From contig OZ176052.1 of the NCBI GenBank assembly GCA_964247055.1, positions 8,556,001 through 8,620,000 of the forward strand: 64,000 nt of DNA, in the 5' to 3' direction. The stretch comes from Paragordius varius (Eukaryota > Nematomorpha). The position numbers were made by a program, and so were the translations under genes. Shown piece after piece: positions 1 to 12,068 of this stretch (within the stretch, counting starts at the first letter, position 1; every line of letters starts with the position of its first letter). The notes below the pieces were generated by a model. The model ran no database searches. It saw nothing but the letters and a program-made list of their open reading frames with translations, and was not told the DNA's origin.

Positions 1-27
1 TTTAATTATCTTATATAACATCTAGAA

Positions 28-323
28 CAGGGGTGTTCAACACAAATGGCTTCGCGGGCCGCATTTTTGGATCAAAAATCTGAGGGGCCCCATTAGAAAA
101 ATATATGGGCATTCACACATATTTCATTAGATTTTAACATAAAACTGTAAAAACTACAATATTTATTTTAACAATTTTCGTTAGTTCATTGCCAAAATTC
201 AGAAAGATTTAATCACAAAATTTATTAAGAAAATTAATTTTACTAAGATTTCGTAAATTTTGCATTTAAAATTTCTCGCTTGCTGCAGAAATATATAGGA
301 GGGCCACATGTTGGACACCCCTG
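28..323. mobile_element. hAT-like MITE (family 1, copy 1)
   Basis: Non-coding element of 296 bp whose ends are imperfect inverted repeats: the left end begins CAGGGGTGTTCAACAC and the right end reads GTTGGACACCCCTG. It is flanked by a perfect 8-bp direct duplication, ATCTAGAA, at 20-27 and 324-331. An 8-bp duplication with CAGGG-type ends is typical of the hAT superfamily. It lies in the intron downstream of the PKC C1 exon. The perfect duplication suggests a fairly recent insertion. Related copies are at 56599-56914 and perhaps near 3669-3880. Confidence 0.85.
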
Positions 324-416
324 ATCTAGAAAATAACCAATTTTACCAATTTACATCCAAATAGATAGTGACCATAAATTGTATAATATCTAAAGCAACA
401 ATATTTACAACTTTAC

Positions 417-3400
417 TTGGCTTTTCGCTCTGAACCAGCTTCGCCTTCTTCAGGAATCGTGTCATAAAATAGGATCCCGGGGCATTTTGTTAACACTTGT
501 TGATGGCAGCGTTTATGGACGACACATGTACAAACTTTTGTTAAAAAATAATTTATATAGTGAATAATTTATTTTAAAGTTTTTATAGATATAATTAAAA
601 GTACATAAAATATATGTTAATATGGTTTACCTTGACACTGATAGCCTTGTTTTCCAAGTCCCCTATATATAATATTTCAAAAAAAATGAATAAGTAAATA
701 TATATACAGATTGTTAACTTCTAAATATTTTTATATTAAGGATTTATAACTAGAAAATAAAAAAATTATATTAAATCACTTTAATATATTCTAAATTACC
801 AAATAAATTCCTTGCAATGTGAACAGAAGGTCGGTTGTCGTAAAATAGTGGCCATAAATTTGTGACCATTAACTTGATGGACCTTGCGTCGAAGGGCCCC
901 CCGTCTCCTGTTACGGAATCCATCCTCCTTTTCTTTAAACACTCGTTCTTTAGCTGTATGCAAAAAAATGATTTTTTTGTATATCACTAATCCTGCGTTT
1001 AAAATGGTAGTATTAAATTAAGAGATATATAATTTTCCTTTGAAATAATTGCAAATATAATGAGAAACGAGAGATCCTTTGTCCTAAAAAAACTGTTTAT
1101 AAAGTCAATATATTATATCAAATAAAATATTTAATTAAAAGTTGTCAATTATTGCAGTACTAATATATATTGAATAAAGAATAAAAGATGTCAAAAAATG
1201 TTAGCTTTTCATTAAATAAAACATTTAATTTGCCAAATAATAGCTTGATTGAAATTACTCTTAAAATTTTGTTCTATTTATGGTAAAATATTTAAGATAC
1301 CAGCTCGGCAGGAGGTATAACACAGTTACGATTATAATCTATATTTTTTGTTGTTTCATGAAAAAAAATTTTTAGTAAGCATCTTTATATAAATGTAAAA
1401 GTTATTTTGGCAAACAGATATTTTTAATCAATTATAAAAAAACAAAAAGATGCGTCCAAAACAATTTATTTGAATCACTCTTGCAAAGGGTCGGCTCTGA
1501 CCGGTTATAAAAATCAATAGTGACCGTGACTATGATCGCTTGTAAAAGCGAGTAAAATTAATATAAAATTATAGTATATACCAAAAAATGTTAAAATTTT
1601 GTCAAATTTTCATTATATGTTATTACTATATATAGGTAGAATAAATGATTTCACGCAAAAACTGATGAATATCCCAAAGAAAAAAATGATTAGCACCTGA
1701 TTAAAAAAATATGTAATTCACCATATTTTTTTAACCATGTGCTAATCATTTTTATATTTTGGATATTCATTTGTTTTTTCGTGATAATCATTTATTAATC
1801 TTACCGTATTTTTACACTATTATAACCAATTTAAACGGTTAACTTTCTGTTGTTTGGTTTAGTTGAAGCAAACATTTTACAGCGGTAGTTATGACTGTTT
1901 ATGATTATGAAAGCCTGCATTTATAAGCAGACAGAGCGATTCTCTTTTTTACTAAAAACTAAACCCTACCGGCACCTTTATACTGTGTTTTGTTGATTTT
2001 ATACAAAACTTTTTTTACAAGCATTTTATTTTGGCTTAAATGGTACCAGAATTAGATTTAATAAATATACGATAGATATTTGGTAAAATGCTTATGTATA
2101 TATTTATTGTTTTAGTTGTAAAAAAAGTGAAAATTATTATTATGTTTAACACTTGGATACAACACATTCATTTTGGCCCTTCGATTCAAATTGGGGTAGT
2201 TATATACCCCAGGCCCTTTAAAATTAAATTCTTTAAAAAATATGGAACGAATCGAAACCATGGCAGAATTTTGCACTTATATAGCATTAATAAACCGAAA
2301 TATAAAAAAAATTTTATTCAAAAATACTTGATATTACTTATTTTAAGCTAAAACCGAATGGTAAAAATTTCGTCAACGTGACATGTGTGAAATATTAAAA
2401 TTAAAAAATAATTCCAAATAACCGCAATTTAAATTTCTATTAATCTTAGATGTAATTTATATAAAAAATTAGCTTTAATTTTACCCTAAAAATTAAATGA
2501 AGACGATATTTTGCAAAAATTTTGTAATGGTGTCGAAGTAGTTTGACATTAAACTTTTTTTTTAAAACAAAATTTTATTAATATATTTTGGCATATTTAT
2601 ATAAATTTTATTAGGGTAGAAGCTTAAATTTATATTGAGACCATTTCCTTCTGTAGTTTTTTAAAAATATTAAAATTAAATTTAGTCTGGGGTATTTAGA
2701 TACCCCAATTTGAATCGAAGTGTTAAGCAACCTCCTTTTATATTAGAATTTTCGCGATGCTGCAAACAGTTAAATCCATATATAATACTTACTATACTAA
2801 AATATAAATGGAGATCATTTAATATGTATTATCATGAAATTAAACATTATAATGGTATTTTTAATATATTATCATAGCCAATAACATATATATAATTATA
2901 TACATGCTATGACCGTCGTTTCTTAGGAAAATTATTATAAAAGAAATATCTAAATTAGGATAAGTCTTAATTTGCTTAATCCAATATATAAAATATAGAG
3001 ATGGTAAAAAAGCTTCTTATAATAGTAATAGGCTCTCTTCTTTATCGTAAAACATCGTGCTTGCTGCTAAGCAAATGTCCTTCACAGATCATACACGCAG
3101 AAAATTATTATTATATATTAATAAGGGAAAAATAAGTAGATAGATAGAGAAAGGACACTTTAATGATAGCTAAGCTATAAAAAAAACTTTATTGATGCAG
3201 TTTTTGGATGCCATTTTTAGACTTCAAACAAACCATAACACAAGTAGGGAAATTTTTTTTGGTGATTGATGATAAATATGTGAATGGTAGAAGCACATTT
3301 TTTTATTAAATTTGATGATTTCTTTGTCAATCGAAAGGGAATGTGTGATAAAATTATTGCTTAATAAGGTTGTCGTCAATCAACACATCATAAGTCCAAT

Positions 3401-6400
3401 GGAAAAAAAAATTTATCAAAAAAGTTTATATGATAAAATTGGAACTCATAATTGATTCACTAATCATAAGCATTTGTAATTAAAGAAAGGCGCCGTTTTT
3501 ATAATGACTTAATTATTATGAATGGAGTCCTGAAAAAATAAAAATTACTACAAAGCCTACTTAGTTCAGCAAATTAATAACATCTAATCAGAAAAAAGGA
3601 CCGATTCACTGTGTTATTAACATACGAATAAGTTGCAATGAGTAAAAAACTGAATATTTTTGGTGATATTAGGCCCTCCCAGATATTATGCGCAGCCCGC
3701 TAAAAATTTAAAAAAATGCCAAATAAACATAAAAATGATATTTATTTCTTTAACAAACTTTCTGAATATGTTTTTACTATTGGCGAAAAATTAGTAGAAA
3801 TTCATGATAGTTATATTCATGCCTATATTTTTGAGAATCAGGCTCGCAAAGCCATTTGTGTTAAATACGTCTGATCTAAACTTTATTCAAATTATTTAAA
3901 TTTAGGGTTGCCTTTTAAAGTAAAGCCGTTCAACTAAACTAAACTATTTTTGGTGTATTTAACAACACATAAAATTATTTAGGCGGTATTGCTGCTAAAA
4001 TATTTCAATTATAATAATTTTATGAGCATAGTTTATAAATTCATATTTGTGGTACTTTGAAGCCATCTTTGATTCCAAAAAAACAGAAAAAAAATTAATT
4101 TAAAATTAATTAAAGGTACTTGTACAAAAATAAATAAAAAATTCTTACTTAAAACAATATAATCATATTAATAATTTATGAATATTTTCATTATTGTTAT
4201 GTGTGCTATAATTGGCTCAGGCTTGACATTTTAAAATCCAAAAATTACAATGAAAATATGAAATATTAATGTGTGCCAAAAATGGGAACGGCAAATTTTA
4301 ATACCTATTTTATGGACAATTTAATGATTAATTAAAAAATAATTGTAACGAATCATAAAAACAGCGTTTGTTAAATATAAACTAACCGAAATCAAAATGG
4401 TATATTCCCTTAACATACGTATTGATAATCCATTGTTTTTTTAGTATTTTTTATATCCTAAACCTTTTATCAATCTTTAATATTCATTATGTATGGGAAA
4501 ACAAATATTAAGATTATAAATATATAAGCGAAAAATCAGTTTTAAACCAAAATTATTATAAATTATAATAATTTGCAAAGAAGCGATAATCTGTCCGATC
4601 TAAATCAGTTACACACCCCATTAAAAAATTATAGATTAAATTGGATGATCTAAACATTTTTTATTCGATTTTATAATAACTTTATTTAAAATTAAAAATA
4701 AACGACCCAAAGCGTATAGATATAAAATACCTTCAGTGATTGTTCCATTCAACTCAATCAGTACATGTAATTTACCACAGGGTTCAAGATCAATCTATTA
4801 TAAAAAAGTAAAAATGTTTAATAAATATTTTATGAAATAAAAAGATCATTTATATATCATATTCAAAGTTTGTACGCCGCAAACATTTTATAAAGACTTT
4901 TATTATCGTAGCAAACCAAATTCCTTTGGGATTTTTAAACGTGCGTTTCGCATGCCTCCATATACTCATGTTTACTAAATGTTAATGTTTCCTCCATAAA
5001 TATTATTCATATTTTTGGAGAAATATGATAAAAATTTTCAATGTACCGCAAAATAGGTTTTACTTACATGTAAAAAATATGATGGTGAAAAGCGCTATTT
5101 TAAGGTTAAAAATTTATGGCTAATTTAAAAAATCGATTCATATAATTGCGATACTGATGCTCAACAGTAACAAACTAACTAACTAATGCGTTCACTACTG
5201 TAATAAAGAAGTTCCCCCGTACATTTAGCGATATATTTTATATAATATTGATTGGTAAAAATAAAAAATTAGTAAATGGCCACTAAAATACTTGGACACT
5301 AATGGCAAATAGTTGTCTATTGCTTGGGATTGTGCAGCTAAAAAATAATTTCCAAAATTTTTAATTAAATTCGGATTTTAAATAAGCGCCGTTGACTATA
5401 ACATAAGCCATTAGCGCCAGATAAAATATCTAACTAAGTTTCAAGTGACGATATGCGATATTTCCAAAGAAGAATCTCAAAACTCTGAAGCCAAGATTTC
5501 ATCAAAACATTAGTAAAGATTTATGGGAATAACACCTTAATAACCTCTTGCATCTAGGTAGAGTTATTAAAGACATAATAATATTGTCCTTACATAAAAT
5601 TTTATAATCTATAGCTTAAAACTAGTTATTTATAAATTGTAAGAATCAAATCACATATAAAAATATTATTTTTCAATTTTTAACGCTTAGAACCAATGAT
5701 GTATATCTGAAGCCCATCACTTAAAAACAATTTAATTTCAACTTATTAGAAGGACGCACTTAAATCACAAACTTTCCATTAATTTTAAAACCAAAATACA
5801 ATAAGACACAGCAAAATATTGTCGACCATTAATATACCTAAGGTTTCTATATAATTCACTTTTAAAAATGAACAATACCAAAGGTCCTAACATAGCAACG
5901 ACTTTAGTGATGATTGCAAAATATAATTATCAAAAAAGCAAAGTTTCAAATAATCCTATATCCTATATTGTATAATTTCGCTAATTGTATCATTTTAGAA
6001 TTGAACCGTAATGTTTACATTAATTATCAATCTCTAAAATTTTAAATTTATATATTAATTTTGGATACAAATGGGGAATGAAGTTTTTAAGTCAAAATAA
6101 AAATTATTTTTAATGGACATTCATAACATAGTTATGTTTAAAACTAAATCCTATTTTTAAAAGCTTAGTGGTTTTTCTCAATTATTCAATTCACAAGAAT
6201 TTAATAATAAAAATAATATCCCACATCATAAAAATCAATGTGCGTCCATAGTCAAATTAGTGCGATCGGTTCTAAGAGCTTAACAAAAGATTAAATAAAT
6301 TAAGTTGTTTCATAATTCAATAACCTTCACCATTTTTTTCCAATAATTTTATGATACATAAAGAGTGGTTAAGCCATTTACAGAATAGCCATATAAGATA

Positions 6401-7008
6401 TACGAAAGTTTATATAGTAACACAATCATCACAATTTAGTTTATAAATAATAATATATTTTATGGAATACAATAAATTAATATAAATTAATCTATTTCTT
6501 TTATCAAGCAAGCATTTCCAAAGCATATTTAAACATCAATACGTTGAAGTGTTGTGCTTGGGAAAAAAATCGATTTGTCAAATTGAAAAATGATTTAATT
6601 AATTACATTGTATATTGTGATACTTTATAGGAAAGATTTATAATCATTGTGTAAGTATTATACCCAAATATCATTTAATTTTTTGGCTAACAAATCTTCA
6701 AAGGTAACTTGACAATTGGCGACAAAATCGTCAGGGGGTATAGCAGCATCATGGAATATGGTAAGGCCTATAAGTTGTCCTGCGTGCACTGGTGATTTAA
6801 ATTCCTCGTTCCAAACGGGAGATAAATTTTTAATTTTTGAAGTGGTACGAGCAATAAAAAGATCATCAATATTAATAGATACATAGGGATCAATTGTTAT
6901 GGGATTTCCCAATTTAACTGCAACCAAATGTCTGGTGGACAAATTTGTTGGCTTAAGGTTTTTGGCCTCAATAATTTTAATGGTTAAAGATCCATTGAAC
7001 AATACCAT
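417..7008 (-). CDS. Novel protein kinase C, epsilon class (Pkc98E-like), 5' part
   Basis: Diacylglycerol-responsive, calcium-independent serine/threonine kinase of the PKC-epsilon class; only the N-terminal regulatory half is in the window. Coding exons on the minus strand are 7008-6664, 4794-4731, 953-800, 662-631 and 534-417, all with GT-AG borders and matching phases. Exon 1 starts at ATG 7008 ([12 protein letters not shown]) and encodes the novel-type C2 domain (motifs [25 protein letters not shown]). Exon 2 completes C2 ([11 protein letters not shown]). Exon 3 carries the pseudosubstrate ([15 protein letters not shown], alanine at the acceptor site) and enters the first C1 zinc finger ([17 protein letters not shown]), which finishes in exons 4-5 ([26 protein letters not shown]). 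The C1B and kinase domains must lie left of base 1. Introns 1 and 2 are 1.9 and 3.8 kb. The nearest family match is Drosophila Pkc98E / human PRKCE; a PKC-eta-type paralogue cannot be fully excluded. Confidence 0.93.
2150..2722. mobile_element. TTAA-flanked MITE, copy 1
   Basis: Element of 573 bp in PKC intron 2. The left end starts CACTTGGATACAACAC and soon reads TTCGATTCAAATTGGGG. The right end is CCCCAATTTGAATCGAAGTG. TTAA lies directly outside both ends (2146-2149 and 2723-2726). TTAA duplication is the hallmark of piggyBac and Kolobok elements; no transposase is encoded, so the superfamily is an inference. Internal landmarks shared with the other copies are AACCATGG about 100 bp in, and GTCGAAGTAGTTTGACA. 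Confidence 0.8.
3669..3880. mobile_element. Possible degenerate hAT-like MITE (family 1)
   Basis: On the minus strand a stretch reads AACACAAATGGCTTTGCGAG, closely matching the left end of the element at 28-323. Towards the other end is a GC-richer piece, GCGCAGCCCGC. No clear 8-bp duplication was found and the ends are approximate. The rest of PKC intron 2 (954-4730) shows nothing else recognisable. Confidence 0.35.
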
Positions 7009-7918
7009 GGTAATTTAAATGGCAAAGTATTGCATTTCTCAACATTTAGTTTCCTGATGACCAATGATAGCAATCAACATCTGAAAAATCAATATTCATG
7101 TGGTTTTATGATGTATCCCATATAGACGATTGCTGTAGTAAAAAATAAATGGGAAAATATTTTAATTTATTTATAAATATAGCTTGCATTGAATATAAAT
7201 AAAAATTTTCAAAAAAGTTAATTTGTTTCTGTTTAATACGATATTTATTGTCTTTATTTTTCGTTAAATTTTAAGCGATTTAAGCTCTATAATATATAAT
7301 TATAATTAATTATATTTAATGCTAGATAAAATATGCTTTCTATGGCCTCGGATATCTCTCAAAAAATATGAAATGTGAGTTTGCGAATTTCAGGAGGAAT
7401 ACCTATACTTAATGTAAAGGTTTTTTATGTGCCGAAGGTGAATAAACCGATAATGGATCCCAGTGTTTGAACCTCTCCTCCGTGTATAATAAGTGCTGTT
7501 TTAGCACTTACGAGGGATATAAGAAAGTTATTACTTTTATGATAAAAGCTCGATATCGGAAAATAAAATAATTTTTTTTTTAGTAAAAGCTAAATGTCTG
7601 TTTCCGAATTCCAAGAAATATCATTAATATTCATAAATTAATAAAAAGCAAAACAATATTGATAAGGGCCACCTAAAGTATTAAATTAATAAGAAAATGC
7701 TCTAGAAAGTATATTTTCAAATTTAGCCAAATTCTATTATTTTTTAAAATTTAATTTTTAATGGGGGGGAGAGTTAAAACTAACAGAAAATATCATGAAT
7801 CATTAAGATAAACGCATAAAGGCGGATATTTTACCATAGGAAGTTGTAATAAGTGGTTGAATATGGAGTCAAAAATATTTATTTTTGGAAAAGGGCATAT
7901 TTAGTTTTTTTAAACCTT
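7009..7918. other. PKC upstream region, no gene seen
   Basis: A+T-rich sequence upstream of the PKC start codon. It should hold the 5' UTR and promoter, and any non-coding first exon, but no motif stands out. No open frame with recognisable similarity was found on either strand. Confidence 0.4.
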
Positions 7919-7924
7919 TATCAA

Positions 7925-8472
7925 CACATCCATTTCAGTCCTTATATTTAAATTGGGGTAGTTGGATACCCCAGGCCTGTTTAAAATTAAATAATTTAAA
8001 AAATATGGAATGATTTAAAACCATGGCAAAAATTTTCACATTTATAACATTAATGAACGGAAATATATAAAAAATTTAATTCAAAAATACTTGATATTAC
8101 TTATTTTTAGGGAAACCTCAAGGTAAAGTAACATGTGTGCAATGTTAAAATAGAAAAATAATACAAAATAAACCGTTTTTTCTATTTCATTCTGTTAGAT
8201 GTAATTTAAATTAAAAATTAACTTTAATTTTACCCTTAAAATTAAATGAAGTCGATATTTTTCAAAAATTTTGCAAAATAAAAATAGCGTCGAAGTAGTT
8301 TGACGTGGAATTTTTTTCAAAACTAAATTATATTTAGATATTTTGGCATATTTATATAATTTTTATTATGATAGAAGCATAAATTTAAATTGGCACCGTT
8401 TTCAGTAGTTTTAAAAATATCCCACTAAATATAGTCTGGGGTGTTTTAGATACCTCAATTTGAATCGTGGTG
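7925..8472. mobile_element. TTAA-flanked MITE, copy 2
   Basis: Diverged member of the family at 2150-2722, in the same orientation. The left end is eroded (AACACATCCATTTCAGTCC). The right end, CTCAATTTGAATCGTGGTG, is followed by TTAA at 8473-8476. Shared internal blocks are AAACCATGGCAAAAATTT and GTCGAAGTAGTTTGACG. The left boundary is approximate. Confidence 0.7.
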
Positions 8473-8477
8473 TTAAC

Positions 8478-9050
8478 GAAGATTTGATGAGTTAATACTA
8501 TTGTGAAGCATGCATTATTGAAACGGTATAAAAACGCTTTAAATATACTTTTTCTATATCGATGAATGATGCTAAACATCACCTCAGAATTCGTATTTAA
8601 AGGTTTTTTTTTAATCTGTGTTAATTTACGGAAAAAACAATCTATATTTAATGTAAATTAACGAATATATAAATTAATTGAAGTATTCTCGACATAATCA
8701 AATATTATAAAATGTTTTTATGTTGTGTCCACTATGCTTCAAAAGACGGTAAAACACCTCCACTAAATTTTTACTATAAATTAAATTTTTAAGGATTCAT
8801 TTTTTGGAACAAATTTGGCAAAATTTAGCATATGCTCAAAAATTCACACAATCTACGCTCTTCGTCTGTATTTTCAGAGAAATTCCCTTGGACAAGTCCA
8901 AAAATTTGACATTTTAAGAGCCGGCATCAAAAAAAATTTATTTAAAATATACTTACGCTTTTAAAATATAATTTGTGATATATTTTAAAAAAATAGAGAA
9001 GCCTTTCCTTTTACAATAGATTTTTATTTAGCATAATGTGCGGTAATTTT
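8478..9050. repeat. Dispersed repeat B, copy 1
   Basis: Contains blocks around GAAGCATG...GAAACGGTATAAA and CAAAAATTTGACATTTTA that recur, broken up by MITEs, at about 9540-11340, and again at 23700-24340 and 63830-64000. No coding potential was recognised. Boundaries were estimated by eye and the copies are strongly diverged. Confidence 0.5.
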
Positions 9051-9218
9051 AATTTAGCATGGAATAAAATTAATAAATCTGGATACAGTTATTTATCAGA
9101 GTAAATATATTGCAAATATTTTATAAGGACACTATGTAAAGATAAGTTTTATTTTTGTAAATTATTCTCGTTCATCGTAACCGGCTACGAGTGGGACACC
9201 TCAATTTACTTTTTGGAG

Positions 9219-9407
9219 CAGTGGTACTCACCAAATTTATAGGGCTGTAATAAATATTTATATTGTCTCAATCACCATATATTAAAGATATAAATCCATA
9301 GGTGTTTGATACATTTGCAAATTAATACTTATAATTAGTACATCGAATTATTTAATAAATAATTCAAGGGCATATAGAGCATTAGGACCCCGGTTTATGT
9401 ACCACTG
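9219..9407. mobile_element. hAT-like MITE (family 2, copy 1)
   Basis: Short element of 189 bp with terminal inverted repeats CAGTGGTAC / GTACCACTG. The flanking 8-mers TTTTGGAG (9211-9218) and TTTTTGAA (9408-9415) match at six of eight positions, consistent with a decayed target duplication. A second copy of the same family is at 40918-41114. Confidence 0.6.
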
Positions 9408-9699
9408 TTTTTGAAACACTGGTAAAAAAATAAATAAATGAATAAATATATATATCACAGCGTCCCCCAAAAATAATCTGAATATAAAAATTCAGTTAGA
9501 AAAATGTAAAAATAATCTGAATATATATATTCTGATAGAAAAATGTAGCAGTATATAATTTTATGTGGAACATTTCTATCACATCAAAATTTTGATTCAA
9601 ATATTCGTTCGTCTTTAAATCTTTGGCATATAATTGTGTTTTTTCACGAAAATAGATTTTTTTAGAGGAACCTTTTAGTTGTAATTGTGAAGCAATTAA

Positions 9700-10260
9700 C
9701 ACTTGGATATAATACACTCATTTTAGTCCTTCGATTCAAATTGGGGTAGTTAAATTCCCAGACCTGTTTAAAATTAAATTCTTAAAAAAATATGGAAGGA
9801 ATCGAAACCATGGCAAAATTTTGCACTTATATAGCATTAATAAACCAAAATATATAAAAAAATTTATTCAAAAATACTTGATATAACTTATTTTAAGCTA
9901 AAATCGATAGGTAAAAATTTAGTCATGACATGTGTGCAATGGTAAAATTGAAAAATAATACAAATAAACCGCTTTTTCTATTTTTATTAATGTTAGATGT
10001 AATTTAAATAAAAATTAGCCTTAATTTAACCCTTAAAATTAAAATCGATATTCTGCAAAAATTTTGTAAAATAAAAATGGCATCGAAGAAGTTTGACATA
10101 GAACTTTTTTTCAAAATGAAATTTTATTTAGATATTTTGGCATATTTATATAATTATTATTAGGATAGAAGCATAAATTTAAATTCGGACCGTTTCGGTA
10201 GTTTTTAAAATTCCTAACTCAAATAGTCTGGGGTATTTAGATACCCCTAAAATCGAAGTG
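9700..10260. mobile_element. TTAA-flanked MITE, copy 3
   Basis: 561-bp copy starting CACTTGGATATAATACACTC and ending AAAATCGAAGTG. TTAA lies on both sides (9696-9699 and 10261-10264). It is in the same orientation as copy 1 and sits inside repeat B. Confidence 0.8.
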
Positions 10261-10407
10261 TTAAAATGTTCAGCATTATCAAATTATGAAAAAGTTTTTC
10301 TATTTCCATCATGCTTCTAATAGTATGGGGTAAGATTCAACAAAATTTTGCTAAAAATTAAATTTTCAAAAAATATGCATTTAAAAATCATTTCTAGTTA
10401 ATATTAA

Positions 10408-11124
10408 CACTTTGATTCAAATTGGGATATCTAAATACCCCAGACTAAATTTGAGTTAAAATTTTTAAAAAAACTACTGAATGAAACGGTTTCAATTTAA
10501 ATTTATGCTTCTATCCTAATAAAAATTATATAATATGTCAAAATATCTAAAAAAAAATTGTTTTGAAAAAAAAGTTCCATGTTATACTACTTCGACGCCA
10601 TTTTTATTTTACAAAATTTTTGCAAAATATCGTCTTCCTTTTATTTTAAGGGTAAAATTAAAGCTATTTTTTTATTTAAATTACATCTAACATTGATAGA
10701 TATAGAAAAAGCGGTTTATTTTCTATTATTTTTCAATTTTATCATTGCAAACATGTCACGTTGACTAAATTTTTACCTTTCGATTTTAGCTTAAAATAAG
10801 TAATATCAGGTATTTTTGAATAAAACTTTTTATATTTTGGTTTATTAGTGTTATATAAGTGCAAGATTTTGCCATGGTTTCGATTTCTTCCATATTTTTT
10901 AACGAATTTAATTTTAAACAGGCTTGGGGTATTTAATTACCTCAATTTGAATCGAAGGACTAAAATGAATGTGTTGTATCCAAGTTTTAATGTTATATAA
11001 GTGCAAAATTTTGCCATGGCGATTCCTTCCATATTTTTAAAAGAATTTAATTTTAAATAGGTCTGGGGTATATAATACCCCAATTTGAATCGAAGGATTA
11101 AAATAAATGTGTTGTATACAAGTG
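10408..11124. mobile_element. TTAA-flanked MITE, copy 4 (inverted, end duplicated)
   Basis: Inverted copy relative to the others, running from TTAA 10404-10407 to TTAA 11125-11128. About 130 bp at its far end are present twice in tandem: the block from TATATAAGTGCAA to TTGTATCCAAG near 10855-10984 is followed by the related block 10991-11124. This makes it longer (717 bp) than the other copies. An open stretch at 10579-10764 is a by-product of A/T-rich sequence and is not a gene. Confidence 0.75.
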
Positions 11125-11496
11125 TTAAAATTTAACTTATATTTAAAAAAATTAATCCGCAATTCCGGCATTTTTGCGTTTATTTTAGGAGGATAAACCC
11201 AAAAATTTGGGATTTTTGGAGCCCACAGCTAAAAATATTTTTTTAAAAAAATATTGTTTTGCTTTTTAGTTTATTATATATTTTAGTAATATATTCAAAG
11301 CCTCTAGCCTTAACCAAAAAAAAAATTTAATGTGCGCAACTTTTGACATTTTTTGATATTGAGCACTTACCACAAAAGTATTAATAATTTTCTCAAACCA
11401 CTCGCACTCCTATGCCATGATAATCCTGCTATTTGTTATTTTTTATACCCCCGACGCAGTGTTATTTATAATAATTGTGTTTTATCACATAAAAAT

Positions 11497-12012
11497 ATGA
11501 ATGTCCCCATATTTAAGCACATTTTTAATCAAAATTTTTTTAAGCCGATCCTAATTCCTAATCTTAATAACTTGGCAATCAGTTTAAAAAATTATTGCCA
11601 CAACTATGTATCCAAATCTTTATTACCTACATTAAATGTTTATCCGAATACGGTGAGATCAATGGCTACTTTAGAATATATGCATCGTCGTGGTCCTATT
11701 ATTTTGCCTCCAAAACCATACGAACAAAGGGCAATGTTAGGGAAACCATTTTTGAAGTGCATTGTTATTAAACCAGTTATTAAAAAACCCAAAAAACCGA
11801 ACTCTGCTAATAGAAAATGTGTTAAAGTGCGTATTATTCGTACCGGCAAGGAAATCATAGCTCACGTTCCCGGTGAAGGCCACAATTTGCAAGAACACAA
11901 TGTTGTGCTCATCAAAGGAGGAAGATTAAAAGACGTACCAGGTATAAAGCATAAAGTTGTACGCGGAACACTCGATTGTCCTCATATAAAGAAAAAAACC
12001 AAAACTTCTTAA
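11497..12012 (+). CDS. mRpS12: Mitochondrial ribosomal protein S12 (uS12m)
   Basis: Component of the small mitoribosomal subunit at the decoding site; orthologue of Drosophila tko and human MRPS12. The conserved uS12 core begins near the internal ATG at 11662 ([12 protein letters not shown]) and includes [17 protein letters not shown], the P-[GE][11 protein letters not shown] loop and the [16 protein letters not shown] segment. The core ends with a basic KKKTKTS tail. The first in-frame ATG is at 11497, giving 171 residues. The 55 residues before the core are rich in K, N, F and aromatics with almost no acidic residues, as expected of a mitochondrial presequence. The frame stays open upstream to about 11353 without an ATG. 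The coding part appears intronless. AATAAA lies at 12047-12052, and the stop is 56 bp from the stop of the convergent DUOXA gene. Confidence 0.95.
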   Translation: MNVPIFKHIFNQNFFKPILIPNLNNLAISLKNYCHNYVSKSLLPTLNVYPNTVRSMATLEYMHRRGPIILPPKPYEQRAMLGKPFLKCIVIKPVIKKPKKPNSANRKCVKVRIIRTGKEIIAHVPGEGHNLQEHNVVLIKGGRLKDVPGIKHKVVRGTLDCPHIKKKTKTS

Positions 12013-12028
12013 CAAATAGCTACTTATA

Positions 12029-12034
12029 TTTATT
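12029..12034 (-). terminator. Poly(A) signal of DUOXA gene
   Basis: AATAAA on the minus strand, 35 nt past the DUOXA stop. It overlaps the S12 3' UTR, so the two convergent mRNAs probably overlap at their ends. Confidence 0.55.
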
Positions 12035-12046
12035 AAAATATATATT

Positions 12047-12052
12047 AATAAA
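12047..12052 (+). terminator. Poly(A) signal of S12 gene
   Basis: AATAAA 35 nt after the stop codon. Cleavage 10-30 nt downstream would fall at or inside the end of the DUOXA coding sequence on the other strand. Confidence 0.55.
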
Positions 12053-12068
12053 TTTTTTTATAATATAG

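Larger units (their letters stand above)
9540..11340. repeat. Dispersed repeat B, copy 2, split by two MITEs
   Basis: Pieces at about 9540-9695, 10265-10403 and 11129-11340 match successive or related parts of the repeat at 23700-24340, including ATATTCGTTCGT, CCATCATGCTTC and AATTCCGGCATTTTTGCG. The two intervening blocks are TTAA MITEs, so the order of events is repeat B first and MITE insertions later. Confidence 0.5.
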
